Assembly (NCBI GenBank): GCA_964473505.1
Contig: CAYYPG010000007.1
Location: 1 to 45,070, forward strand
Direction: 5' to 3'
DNA length: 45,070 bases
Source of the DNA: JAOABV01 sp964473505
GTDB taxonomy: Bacteria; Hydrothermota; Tepidihabitantia; Tepidihabitantales; CAIPLT01
The notes under the pieces are model-generated. The model worked only from the letters and a program-made list of their open reading frames with translations. It was not told the DNA's origin and made no database searches. The translations under genes were made by a program, and so were the position numbers. Position 1 is the stretch's first letter, and each line of letters starts with the position of its first letter. Below, piece by piece: positions 25,351 through 33,581 of the stretch.

Positions 25351-26346
25351 TTATTCCATATCATCAGTTATCCAAGGGTCAATTTTCGTTTTTCCCATTA
25401 GCTTCATGAGTTCATCATTAAAGGCTTTTGCTGGATGGTATCCAAAAATCTTCAGAAGATGATTTTTGGCAATAACTTCACAAACTAAGGCTAAATTTTT
25501 ACCGGCAATTACCGGAATTCGAACCAAAGGAATTTTAACCCCAAGAATTTCAGTATAATTTTCTTCTAATCCAATGCGTTCATAATCTAATTCTTTAGTC
25601 CATCGGACTAATTCTACCTGAACTTCAATTCTTTTTTGAGTGCGAATAGCACGAATTCCATATAAAGCATAAATGTCAACAATACCGACACCACGAATTT
25701 CAATATGATGTTGCAGTAAGGGAGTCTTGGCAGCACTGTAGCCCATAATAATGCCTTCACCGCGACGCAGAATTTTAATCAAATCGTCGGCAATTAACCG
25801 ATGTCCTCGTTCTACTAAATCTAAAGCACATTCACTTTTGCCAATACCAGATTCGCCGACGATAAGCAATCCGACGCCATAAACATCGACTAAATCACCA
25901 TGGACATATGTTTCCGGAGCGAGTCGATAATCCAGATAGGCGGTAAGTAGATGAATAAAGGGTGTGGTGTCTAAAGTAGTTCGCAAAACTGGTACCCGAT
26001 ATCGTTCAGCAAGTTCATTGAAAATTTTGGGAACTTCTAATCCTTTAGTAATAATAAAACAAGGTGGTACAAAAACCATCACTCGTTCAATTGCTTGCTG
26101 TTTATTTTCCGCGTTTAGGATTTCTAAATAAGACAATTCGGTCCGGCCAATTATTTGGACGCGCTCTTTAAGAAAATTTTCAGTATAACCGGCTAAGGCT
26201 AAACCCGGACGATAAAAATCCGGAGAAACAATCATCTGGGAATCCAAAAACGCGTCACCGGCTAATATTTCTAATTGAAATTCGTCTTTTTTCTCTTCGT
26301 AAAGATTCTTTACCGAAATCGACTTTAAGGAAAGATTAGATGACAC
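25351..26346 (-). CDS. hprK: HPr kinase/phosphorylase
   Basis: This 331-residue bifunctional enzyme phosphorylates and dephosphorylates Ser-46 of HPr and so links carbon status to gene control. Seen are an N-terminal domain (about 1-140), His149 in HG, the P-loop GESGIGKS (164-171), Asp187-Asp188, and the HprK signature EIRGVGIVDIYALYGIRAIR (216-235) followed by QKRIEVQVELV. GTG 26346 is the start. GGAG lies 6 bases upstream, inside hpf, and the two genes overlap by 11 bases, which implies coupling. HPr itself is not in the window. Confidence 0.95.
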   Translation of the reverse strand: MSSNLSLKSISVKNLYEEKKDEFQLEILAGDAFLDSQMIVSPDFYRPGLALAGYTENFLKERVQIIGRTELSYLEILNAENKQQAIERVMVFVPPCFIITKGLEVPKIFNELAERYRVPVLRTTLDTTPFIHLLTAYLDYRLAPETYVHGDLVDVYGVGLLIVGESGIGKSECALDLVERGHRLIADDLIKILRRGEGIIMGYSAAKTPLLQHHIEIRGVGIVDIYALYGIRAIRTQKRIEVQVELVRWTKELDYERIGLEENYTEILGVKIPLVRIPVIAGKNLALVCEVIAKNHLLKIFGYHPAKAFNDELMKLMGKTKIDPWITDDME

Positions 26347-26653
26347 CTTTGCTCCGAGTTAATTTTTTTTTGCCTTTCAACTTTTCATAGTGATGTTTGA
26401 CTTGTCGAATTAATTTTTCGGATAGAATACTAACTGCCAGATAAATATCATTAGCCGAAGCTTTAGCAATGACATAACTTCCTTTAAGATTAACTTTACC
26501 TTCAGCAAACATTTGTTTGGAGTCTTTAGCCAAAACAATGTCAATATTTGTAAGTAAATTTTCAAAACAATTTAACTTGTCTAATTTCTTGCGTGTATAG
26601 TCTTTTAACTCTTCGGATAATTCAAAATGGCGTGCAGTAATATTGATTTGCAT
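26336..26653 (-). CDS. hpf: Ribosome hibernation-promoting factor (short form)
   Basis: This 105-residue protein with the RaiA/HPF fold binds 30S subunits in slow growth. Seen are MQINITARHFELSEELKDYT, the central NIDIVLAKD, the strand GKVNLKGSYVIAKASANDIYLAV and the basic end. It lacks the long C-terminal dimerisation domain. GGAGGA precedes ATG 26653. It is the first gene of the hpf-hprK-EIIA unit, an arrangement known from proteobacterial rpoN-linked clusters. Confidence 0.93.
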   Translation of the reverse strand: MQINITARHFELSEELKDYTRKKLDKLNCFENLLTNIDIVLAKDSKQMFAEGKVNLKGSYVIAKASANDIYLAVSILSEKLIRQVKHHYEKLKGKKKLTRSKGVI

Positions 26654-26892
26654 TTTTCCTCCTGGTCGGTAGTTTGTTCATACTACATAATAATAAATAG
26701 GAAAAATTAAAATGTCAAGACAAAGTATCGGAAATTAAGCGATAAGTTTTTGGTTAGATATAATTACGGTAATGCTTGAGAATATAAACAACAGGTTATC
26801 GTTGATCTCCCTTTTGCTATTTATTGGACCATCATTGGGTTAAGAACTTTTCTAACTTTCTTGGAAAAAGTATAAAGTGCTATTGGATTAGG

Positions 26893-26920
26893 ATTGACTT
26901 TTAATAATAATCAGGTAAAA
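26893..26920 (+). promoter_or_regulatory. Promoter of adk with almost no leader
   Basis: TTGACT (26893-26898) and TAAAAT (26915-26920) are 16 bp apart, and ATG 26929 is 8 bases after the -10 box. The transcript should begin at or within a base or two of the start codon, so adk would be leaderless. No ribosome site is present. Confidence 0.5.
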
Positions 26921-26928
26921 TTAACTCT

Positions 26929-27582
26929 ATGAAAATTATTTTATCTGGACCACCGGGCAGTGGCAAAGGAACCCAAGCTGAACTTATAGCCCAAGAATTT
27001 GATTTTGCCCATTTTTCTACGGGTGATGTCTTTCGAGACCACATTGCTCGCAAAACATCAATCGGAATGAATGCAATTCAGTATATGAGTAAAGGTCATC
27101 TCGTACCAGACGAAATTGTTTTAGAACTGACCAGGGATTTTATTAAAGCCAGTACTAAAAAAGGTATTATTTTTGATGGTTTTCCACGGACCATAGGACA
27201 GGCTGAAGGCCTGGACCGGATTTTATGCGACAATAACGATAAACTAGACCTGATAATATTTATTAAATTATCAGAAGCAGAAATAATTAAGCGACTTACT
27301 GCTCGACGCACTTGTCGAAAATGTAAGGCGATTTATAATCTCGACTTCAAACCACCGAAGATATCAGGTATTTGTGATCTTTGCGGTGGTGAACTGTATC
27401 AACGGATTGATGATACAGAAGAAATTATTAAACAACGTTTAGCGGTATATCAAAATCAGACCGCAGAACTTAAAGACTATTATAAAAAAAATCATACGAT
27501 TTATGAAATTGATGGTATTTTAGGTAAAGACAAAGTATTTCAAGAAATTGTTCGACTAATCAAACAAAAACAAGGAATCTAA
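26929..27582 (+). CDS. adk: Adenylate kinase
   Basis: This enzyme converts ATP and AMP to two ADP. The 217-residue long form has the P-loop GPPGSGKGT (7-15), the AMP-binding FSTGDVFR, and FDGFPRTIGQAEGLD. Its LID domain has a four-cysteine zinc site (Cys129, Cys132, Cys149, Cys152) of the Gram-positive and thermophile type. It heads an adk-map-infA-rpmJ unit that elsewhere follows secY, 52 bp before map. Confidence 0.97.
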   Translation: MKIILSGPPGSGKGTQAELIAQEFDFAHFSTGDVFRDHIARKTSIGMNAIQYMSKGHLVPDEIVLELTRDFIKASTKKGIIFDGFPRTIGQAEGLDRILCDNNDKLDLIIFIKLSEAEIIKRLTARRTCRKCKAIYNLDFKPPKISGICDLCGGELYQRIDDTEEIIKQRLAVYQNQTAELKDYYKKNHTIYEIDGILGKDKVFQEIVRLIKQKQGI

Positions 27583-27634
27583 AAATTAAAATACCAAATT
27601 CATTAGCCAATTCGACAAAGATAAAAGATAAATC

Positions 27635-28393
27635 ATGGGTATATATCTTAAATCGCCAAAAGAAATTGAAAAAATTAGAATTGCGGCTAACATTGTTTCT
27701 CAAACAATTGATTATATTACTTGTCTAATAAAACCTAAAATGACACTGGTGGAAATTGAAAAACTTTGCGATAACTTTATTCGAAAACAAAATGCCCTTC
27801 CAGCATTTAAGGGTTATCGCGGCTTTCCTTCGGCTGTTTGTCTTAGTCTCAATGAAGAAGTAGTTCACGGTATTCCGGACCATCGAGTGTTGAAATCTGG
27901 TGATTTACTTAAAATAGATCTTGGTGTCTATAAAGACGGGTACTATGCTGATGCCGCAATTACAATTCCGATAGGTGATATTAATCCGAAAGTCCAAAAA
28001 TTGCTCAGCGTAACAGAACAAGCCTTATATTTAGGTATTGAACAAGCGTATGCTGGCAATCATGTAGGCGATATTTCAGCAACAATTCAAAAATTCGTTG
28101 AATCTAAGGGATTTTCGGTCGTGCGCGAACTTACCGGTCATGGTGTAGGTATTGAATTACACGAAGAACCAATGATTCCTAATTTTGGCGTGTTAGGAGA
28201 AGGAATTGAATTAAAACCTGGCATGACTTTAGCCATTGAACCGATGGTGAATATGGGAACTTATGAAGTCGTAACCCTTAAAAACAATTGGACAGTTGTT
28301 ACTAAAGATGGTTTACCTTCTGCTCATTTTGAGCATACGATTTTAGTTACCGATGACAAACCAGAAATTTTAACGGCAAAACAAAAAAAATAA
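27635..28393 (+). CDS. map: Methionine aminopeptidase type I
   Basis: This 252-residue metallopeptidase removes N-terminal methionine. Metal ligands are Asp95, Asp106, His169, Glu202 and Glu233, in KIDLGVYKDGYYADAA, LTGHGVGIELHEEP, AIEPMV and HFEHTILVT. His78 in VVHGIPD is also conserved. It follows adk after 52 bp in conventional order. Confidence 0.97.
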   Translation: MGIYLKSPKEIEKIRIAANIVSQTIDYITCLIKPKMTLVEIEKLCDNFIRKQNALPAFKGYRGFPSAVCLSLNEEVVHGIPDHRVLKSGDLLKIDLGVYKDGYYADAAITIPIGDINPKVQKLLSVTEQALYLGIEQAYAGNHVGDISATIQKFVESKGFSVVRELTGHGVGIELHEEPMIPNFGVLGEGIELKPGMTLAIEPMVNMGTYEVVTLKNNWTVVTKDGLPSAHFEHTILVTDDKPEILTAKQKK

Positions 28394-28400
28394 TTCTTCA

Positions 28401-28429
28401 TTGACAAGATGTTATTCTTGTTATATATA
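28401..28429 (+). promoter_or_regulatory. Putative promoter of infA-rpmJ
   Basis: TTGACA (28401-28406) and TATATA (28424-28429) are 17 bp apart, just after the map stop, and infA begins 27 bases later without a ribosome site. Confidence 0.5.
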
Positions 28430-28455
28430 TATTCGACAAGATAAAAAAGTTTAAT

Positions 28456-28674
28456 ATGGGCAAAAAAGATTTAATACAATTAGAAGGTACAGTTATTGAA
28501 GCGTTGCCTAATGCAATGTTTCGGGTGGAATTAGATAACGGACATCGTGTCTTGGCACATATTTCGGGCAAAATGCGGATGTATCACATTCGGATATTAC
28601 CCGGTGACCGAGTAACAGTTGAGTTCTCACCTTATGATTTAAATCGTGGTCGAATCATCTACCGATTTAAATAA
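28456..28674 (+). CDS. infA: Translation initiation factor IF-1
   Basis: This 72-residue OB-fold protein has the usual features: KKDLIQLEGTVIEALPNAMF, VELDNGHRVLAHISGKMRM and IRILPGDRVTVEFSPYDL, ending GRIIYRFK. The length is exact for the family. It is followed by rpmJ in conventional order. Confidence 0.97.
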   Translation: MGKKDLIQLEGTVIEALPNAMFRVELDNGHRVLAHISGKMRMYHIRILPGDRVTVEFSPYDLNRGRIIYRFK

Positions 28675-28790
28675 TATGATATGTTAGACAATTTGATTTT
28701 AACCAATAGTTGAAAAGGAAAGAGAGTTTGTGATAAGCCATAATATGCAAGTTTATCGGTTAAATAGAGATATAATTTCAAGGAGTTGAA

Positions 28791-28907
28791 ATGAAAGTTA
28801 AACCTTCAATCAAAAAACGTTGTGCACACTGTAAAATTATTAAACGACATGGTGTGACCCGGGTTATCTGTAAGCGAGACCCGACTCATAAACAGCGACA
28901 AGGATAA
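28791..28907 (+). CDS. rpmJ: 50S ribosomal protein L36
   Basis: This 38-residue gene is easily missed. It reads MKVKPSIKKRCAHCKIIKRH followed by GVTRVICK and HKQRQG. The zinc ligands Cys11, Cys14, Cys27 and His33 are present, so this is the C+ form. AAGGAG lies 5-10 bases before ATG 28791. The canonical next genes rpsM, rpsK, rpsD and rpoA are missing. Confidence 0.97.
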   Translation: MKVKPSIKKRCAHCKIIKRHGVTRVICKRDPTHKQRQG

Positions 28908-29056
28908 GCGGTCTTTTGCCAACCAAACCTATTGAAAAGATTTAAAGCCAGTCTTTTGCGATTGTTTAGATTTTTAGGTTAACCCGATGTCAACTCCAAG
29001 ACATCTATTTCTTTTATCTTTTTAAACTTTGTATTTATACTGTAAAATCGTCCTAT

Positions 29057-29909
29057 TTACATCACTTTAAAAGTTAATCCTAAAGACGAAGATTCTTTTA
29101 TTCTCATTTTCATCTCAACTTCTTTATCATACAAAAAACCGGACATAAAGATTAACCATTAAATATTTTGTAATATTGCTACTCAAGATATTTTTCTTGG
29201 TTTATATCCCGAGATTTCCAATTATTATTCTTTGTGAACCACCACGAAATAAAACATGGAACAATACGAACTTATTCATATAGGTTATTTGTTTCTGGAC
29301 TAACGGATTTGTGAAATCAGTTATAAATTCGAACCCGCCATCGTTAGAAGATTGAGTTTTCCAGTGACAAGTCGGTTAGAATTTTCTCTCAATCTGGCAC
29401 CGAGCCGAGCGTTCCATTCAAAATTTATCTTGTTTGGCAAGGGTTCGGGCAATACCAAAACTTTCAGTAAACTTTATTAGGTTTAATATTCAAGATTGAG
29501 TCGAATCACTCATATCAATAAACTAAGTTTCCAATCTATCGTTGATAAGAAAGTCAACTAATAAATCAAGTGAAAATCGTAAGAGACTTTATAAATCAAT
29601 AATATCAATTGATTTTTAAGGTGCAGAACATTTTGGGTGTTTTCGTCTTGGTTGATTGTTTATCCCAAGGCTAATTTGAAGTATATTCCTGCTAAGGATT
29701 TTGGCCGATATCTGTTTTTTCCAATATTGAGTTTAGATTAAACATTCATGAGATAAGACCGGCATCGGTTCCAATCCAGTTATTACTGTAGCGATTTGAG
29801 TTGATGTTAAATTAACCTCTATTGTCTTATTCCCAGATTCTTCGGCTAACACAAATCCTGAAGAAACTATTATTAAAATTAATATTATATAACTTTTTCC
29901 TAAAACCAA
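29057..29909 (-). pseudogene. Decayed outer-membrane/secreted protein gene
   Basis: On the minus strand a TTG at 29909 after a GGAG opens a 58-codon frame with a clear signal peptide (SYIILILIIVSSGFVLAEE), stopping at 29733. Further fragments lie in order in shifting frames: KINFEWNARLGARLRENSN and RLVTGKLNLLTMAGSNL near 29440-29325, then a final MKMRIKESSSLGLTFKVM ending at 29057. The last looks like a beta-strand C-terminus of an outer-membrane barrel. Stops separate them. Together this fits a gene of about 280 codons destroyed by several frameshifts. The product is unidentified. Confidence 0.45.
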
Positions 29910-30180
29910 TTTCTCCGTGTCATTATTAATATCGTTTCTATAGAATGTATTTTTTAAATTTAACGGGTATGTTTATTGTTATCATTTCATTAGTGCGTAT
30001 ATTTTTTATCATCCAATCGAATACATCTTTTTTTATCTGGCGAGTTTATGTACTACATATTCTTGCTGTTCGTAAACAAACCTCTAAGATCTATAAGTAG
30101 ATTTTATACTAAAGTATATTTTAGAAGATAAGTAAGTGTATCAACATTGCATTTTCGCTGGATTTGTTAAATGTAAGATA

Positions 30181-30525
30181 TTGTCAATGTATTGATTCAG
30201 TCTTTTACGTTAAAAAGAATCTCTTATAGAGTTAAAATCACTTTCTCTCTTAGTAATTTTATAAATGTATTAAATCAGCCTTTGAGATTAAAAGGAGTTA
30301 TTTTATAGAGTTAAAGTTATTTGATGGATGTATTGACTCAGCCTTTTGAGGATAAAAGAGTCTTTTATAGAGTTAAAGTTATTTTATTGTTGTGTTAAAT
30401 GAGTCTTTTGCGGTTTTTAAAAAAAGTCTTTTATAGAGTTAAAGTTATTTGATGGATGTATTGACTCAGCCTTTTGAGGATAAAAGAGTCTTTTATAGAG
30501 TTAAAGTTATTTTATATCTTATAGA
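30181..30525. repeat. Degenerate 62-79 bp tandem repeat array
   Basis: Five copies of a unit containing TTTATAGAGTTAAAGTTATT start near 30225, 30304, 30366, 30432 and 30494. Spacings are 79, 62, 66 and 62. A block of about 85 bp at 30301 recurs almost exactly at 30429. Each unit contains the palindromic AAAAGAGTCTTTT or a relative. The array lies between the decayed gene and the 3' end of era. The stretch from 29910 to 30180 shows nothing else. Confidence 0.8.
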
Positions 30526-31390
30526 GAATATTTTTAATAAAAGATTCGTTGTCGCGCCAATCTTCTTTGACTTTTACCACTAATTCTAAATAGACCGGTT
30601 TATCTAAAAACTGTTCAATCTTTTTGCGGGCAATGCTACCCAATTTTTTTATGGCAGCACCATCTTTTCCCAGAATAATCGCGCGTTGCGTTTGCTTTTG
30701 TACATAAATTATCGCTCGAATATAGGTTTTTCCAATTTCTCGTTCTTTAACCTCTTCTATTTCGACAATAGAGGAATAAGGTATTTCTTCACCATAATTA
30801 GTAAATATGGTTTCCCGAATAAATTCCGCGATAAAGAAACGTTCTGGTTTTTCGCTCAGTTGGTCTTTGGGATAGAGTGCTTCAGCCACGGGTAAATTGG
30901 CAATAATACTTTTTTTTAAGTCTTCAAGTCCATCTTGCTTTAATGCAGAAATTGGATGAATTTCTCGAAAAGGAAATTGCCGATACGACTCAATAATTGG
31001 TAACAGCGAAGGCTTTTCTACGCAATCGATTTTATTGATGGCTAAAATCATCGGATGGGTACTGACCTTTTTGATCAGTTTGATTTCATCTTCATTCGGT
31101 GGTGAAAATGGCTCGACCATAATCAAGAACAAATCTGCGGTTGAAACGGCGGAAGATATTTCTTTTTGCATTAATCGGTGCAGAGTGTATTGTGGTTTTA
31201 AGATGCCTGGAGTATCAATAAAAATTATTTGGTAATTTTCGTCGTTCAGAATACCTAAAAACTTATTACGGGTCGTTTGTGGTTTATGGGTTACAATAGA
31301 AAGTTTAAAATTTAATAGCGCATTTAGTAATGTCGATTTGCCAACATTAGGCCGTCCTAAAATCGCCACATACCCACATCTATGGTCCAT
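30512..31390 (-). CDS. era: GTPase Era
   Basis: This 292-residue GTPase assists 30S assembly and 16S rRNA 3'-end processing. G motifs are GRPNVGKS (12-19), DTPG (59-62) and NKID (119-122). The C-terminal KH domain contains the family helix ILGKDGAAIKKLGSIARKKIEQFL and ends with VKEDWRDNESFIKNILY. It lies 12 bp after accA on the same strand and its 3' end reaches into the tandem repeat array. Confidence 0.97.
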   Translation of the reverse strand: MDHRCGYVAILGRPNVGKSTLLNALLNFKLSIVTHKPQTTRNKFLGILNDENYQIIFIDTPGILKPQYTLHRLMQKEISSAVSTADLFLIMVEPFSPPNEDEIKLIKKVSTHPMILAINKIDCVEKPSLLPIIESYRQFPFREIHPISALKQDGLEDLKKSIIANLPVAEALYPKDQLSEKPERFFIAEFIRETIFTNYGEEIPYSSIVEIEEVKEREIGKTYIRAIIYVQKQTQRAIILGKDGAAIKKLGSIARKKIEQFLDKPVYLELVVKVKEDWRDNESFIKNILYKI

Positions 31391-31402
31391 AGAATATCTA
31401 TC

Positions 31403-32362
31403 TTATACACCCTCTCGATAGATGCCAATATTTCGGAATTTTTCAATGCGTTGACTAACCAGTTCTTCTTTAGATAAACTGTTTAATTCTGAAAGATTTT
31501 TGATTATGCTCTGTTTAAGATATTGTGCTGATAAACGATGGTCTTGATGAGCACCGCCAAGTGGTTCAGGGACAATTTCATCAATCACCCCTAACTGCAA
31601 TAAATCCAGAGCAGTAATTTTCAATACTTTTGCTGCTTCCTCGGCTTTGTTGCTATCACGCCAAAGGATTGAAGCGCATCCTTCTGGAGAGATGACCGAA
31701 TAGATTGCGTATTCCATCATTAAAACCCGATTTCCCACGGCTAAAGCCAATGCACCACCTGACCCACCTTCACCGGTAATTACAACAATAATCGGAACTT
31801 TTAATACTGCCATCTCTCTAAGATTACGGGCAATGGCTTCAGCTTGACCCCGTTCTTCCGCACCGACACCTGGATAAGCGCCTGGAGTATCAACTAAGGT
31901 TATAATGGGTAAATCAAACTTCTCAGCAAGTTTCATCACCCGCAGTGCTTTTCGATAACCTTCAGGATGTGGCATACCAAAATTTCTTAAGATTTTTTCT
32001 TTGGTTTCTCTTCCTTTTTGAGTTCCAATTATTACTAAATTCAAATAATTATTTTCTGCAACTTCGATTTTAGCCAATCCCGCAATTATTGCTTTATCAT
32101 CGGCAAAACCTCGGTCCCCAGCCAGTTCTACAAATTCTGTTGTTATTAAATCGAGATAATCCTGAGTATACGGTCTTAAAGGATGACGCGCCATCAATAC
32201 TTTTTGCCACGGTGTGAGATTTGAATATATCTTCATTTTCAACCGTTCCATCTGGTTGCGTAATTTTGCGATCTCATCTTCATACCCCGACAACGGAATC
32301 AGTTCTTGTATCTTCTTATGAATCTCGGCTATTGGTTTTTCAAAATCGAGCCAGTTATCCAT
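31403..32362 (-). CDS. accA: Acetyl-CoA carboxylase carboxyltransferase subunit alpha
   Basis: This 319-residue protein has the crotonase-like core. It starts LDFEKPIAEIHKKIQEL, has WQKVLMARHPLRPYTQDYLDL, GDRGFADDKAIIAGLA, PHPEGYRKALRVMKLAEKF, LVDTPGAYPGVGAEERGQAEAI, ITGEGGSGGALALAVGNRVL and SVISPEGCASILWRD. It joins acetyl-CoA to carboxybiotin in fatty-acid synthesis with AccD, which must be encoded elsewhere. It is upstream of era in a two-gene minus unit. The 182-bp gap before the next gene holds nothing. Confidence 0.97.
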   Translation of the reverse strand: MDNWLDFEKPIAEIHKKIQELIPLSGYEDEIAKLRNQMERLKMKIYSNLTPWQKVLMARHPLRPYTQDYLDLITTEFVELAGDRGFADDKAIIAGLAKIEVAENNYLNLVIIGTQKGRETKEKILRNFGMPHPEGYRKALRVMKLAEKFDLPIITLVDTPGAYPGVGAEERGQAEAIARNLREMAVLKVPIIVVITGEGGSGGALALAVGNRVLMMEYAIYSVISPEGCASILWRDSNKAEEAAKVLKITALDLLQLGVIDEIVPEPLGGAHQDHRLSAQYLKQSIIKNLSELNSLSKEELVSQRIEKFRNIGIYREGV

Positions 32363-32544
32363 AATAATAACCCTAAACTATTATATTTTCCACAACTTTC
32401 ACCAATCTTTCATCTCCGAGTCTTGAAAATGAATACAGGCTATCAAAACCTTAATTATTTTACAATCTTTGCTTCTGGTAGACGAAATATGCATTTTAAT
32501 TGCAATGCTCTTAAGCTAAATCAATCATCATTGAGAAGTTATCA

Positions 32545-33462
32545 TTAATACCCAAAGCCGATTGAGAAATGATGTGTATCATCTAATCCCAGCTGATAAG
32601 GAGTAAATGCATACTCCAGTCGGATCCTTTTTACGATTACGCCCAAACCGATTGTGAAGGAATTCGGTTGATGATTTATTGCATTAGAAAAATTATATCC
32701 CGCACGCATAAAGTATTGTTGGAAGATTTGCGTTTCAATTCCTGATTTCAATTCAAACGATTTATCATAAACAAAATAGGACAGATCAGAAACTAATGCA
32801 GTTTTTATATTGGGTCCAAGATTAAAGTCATAATTAATACCTGTGATAAGCCTTGTCGGAAGCCAAAACTCATCGCGAATAAAATGCATTGTGCTACCAA
32901 AATTAATAACCGAAAACCCAACATCAAATCCTGAAAGTACCTTAAACCATAGGCCAATATCAATGCCATATCCAGTTGCGGTATAATCTAAAATCTTTTC
33001 ATAATAGTATCTGCCGGAAATCCCTAATAAAACTCGATCGTCTAACTTACGACTAAAATTAAGATAAAAACTAAAGTCTGCAGGTGAGAATTTACCAATC
33101 GGTGATGCCAATGGTCGATTGGGTCGCATTTCCAGTTCTCCAGGATGAAAGTTAGTTACTCCCAGTCCCAAATTTAAAATCGGCAACGGCTTAACCACAA
33201 ATAAACTCTGTTGATACATATCTAAAAACCAATTATTATAACTCAAACTGACTGCGGTTTTCTCTAATTTACCGGTTATCGCTGGATTAAAAAACATTGC
33301 TTGTGGCCCTTGGGCATTAGCAACTCCGGTTCCGGCTAAAGCGTTTTCTCGGGCACTTGGTGTAATTAACAGTGAAGAGAAACTTGTATAATGGCTATAA
33401 AGTGAAGATATTCCTAAGCATACAAAGAATAATAGTGTATTAATTGTTTTTTTTATTTTCAT
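32545..33462 (-). CDS. PorV/PorQ-family outer-membrane protein
   Basis: This protein of about 305 residues has a signal peptide (TINTLLFFVCLGISSLYS). It then shows the PorV-type N-terminal core LLITPSARENALAGTGVANA and QAMFFNPAITGKLEKTAV, followed by regularly alternating beta strands ending FSIGFGY with a terminal aromatic residue. In T9SS, PorV shuttles cargo at the outer membrane, and PorQ helps maturation. Together with the T9SS-tailed pseudogene at 43.2 kb this suggests such a system exists in the genome. I start at ATG 33462 (MKIKKTIN) because AGGA lies 10 bases upstream. An ORF extension further upstream begins at 33504. Confidence 0.78.
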   Translation of the reverse strand: MKIKKTINTLLFFVCLGISSLYSHYTSFSSLLITPSARENALAGTGVANAQGPQAMFFNPAITGKLEKTAVSLSYNNWFLDMYQQSLFVVKPLPILNLGLGVTNFHPGELEMRPNRPLASPIGKFSPADFSFYLNFSRKLDDRVLLGISGRYYYEKILDYTATGYGIDIGLWFKVLSGFDVGFSVINFGSTMHFIRDEFWLPTRLITGINYDFNLGPNIKTALVSDLSYFVYDKSFELKSGIETQIFQQYFMRAGYNFSNAINHQPNSFTIGLGVIVKRIRLEYAFTPYQLGLDDTHHFSIGFGY

Positions 33463-33581
33463 AAAATAAATCCTGCGGACTATCTGTTTTTCTACTAAAA
33501 TCAATTCTTTTCAATTTTAGTTTTATTAAATATTGATTGGGTGGACATAGAACAAACCGGATAAATTAGCCGAGACATGCT

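Noticed and set aside
29310..29350. tRNA gene suggested by a GGGTTCGAAT T-loop motif
   Set aside because: The surrounding bases do not form acceptor, D or anticodon stems. The motif lies in the decayed gene.
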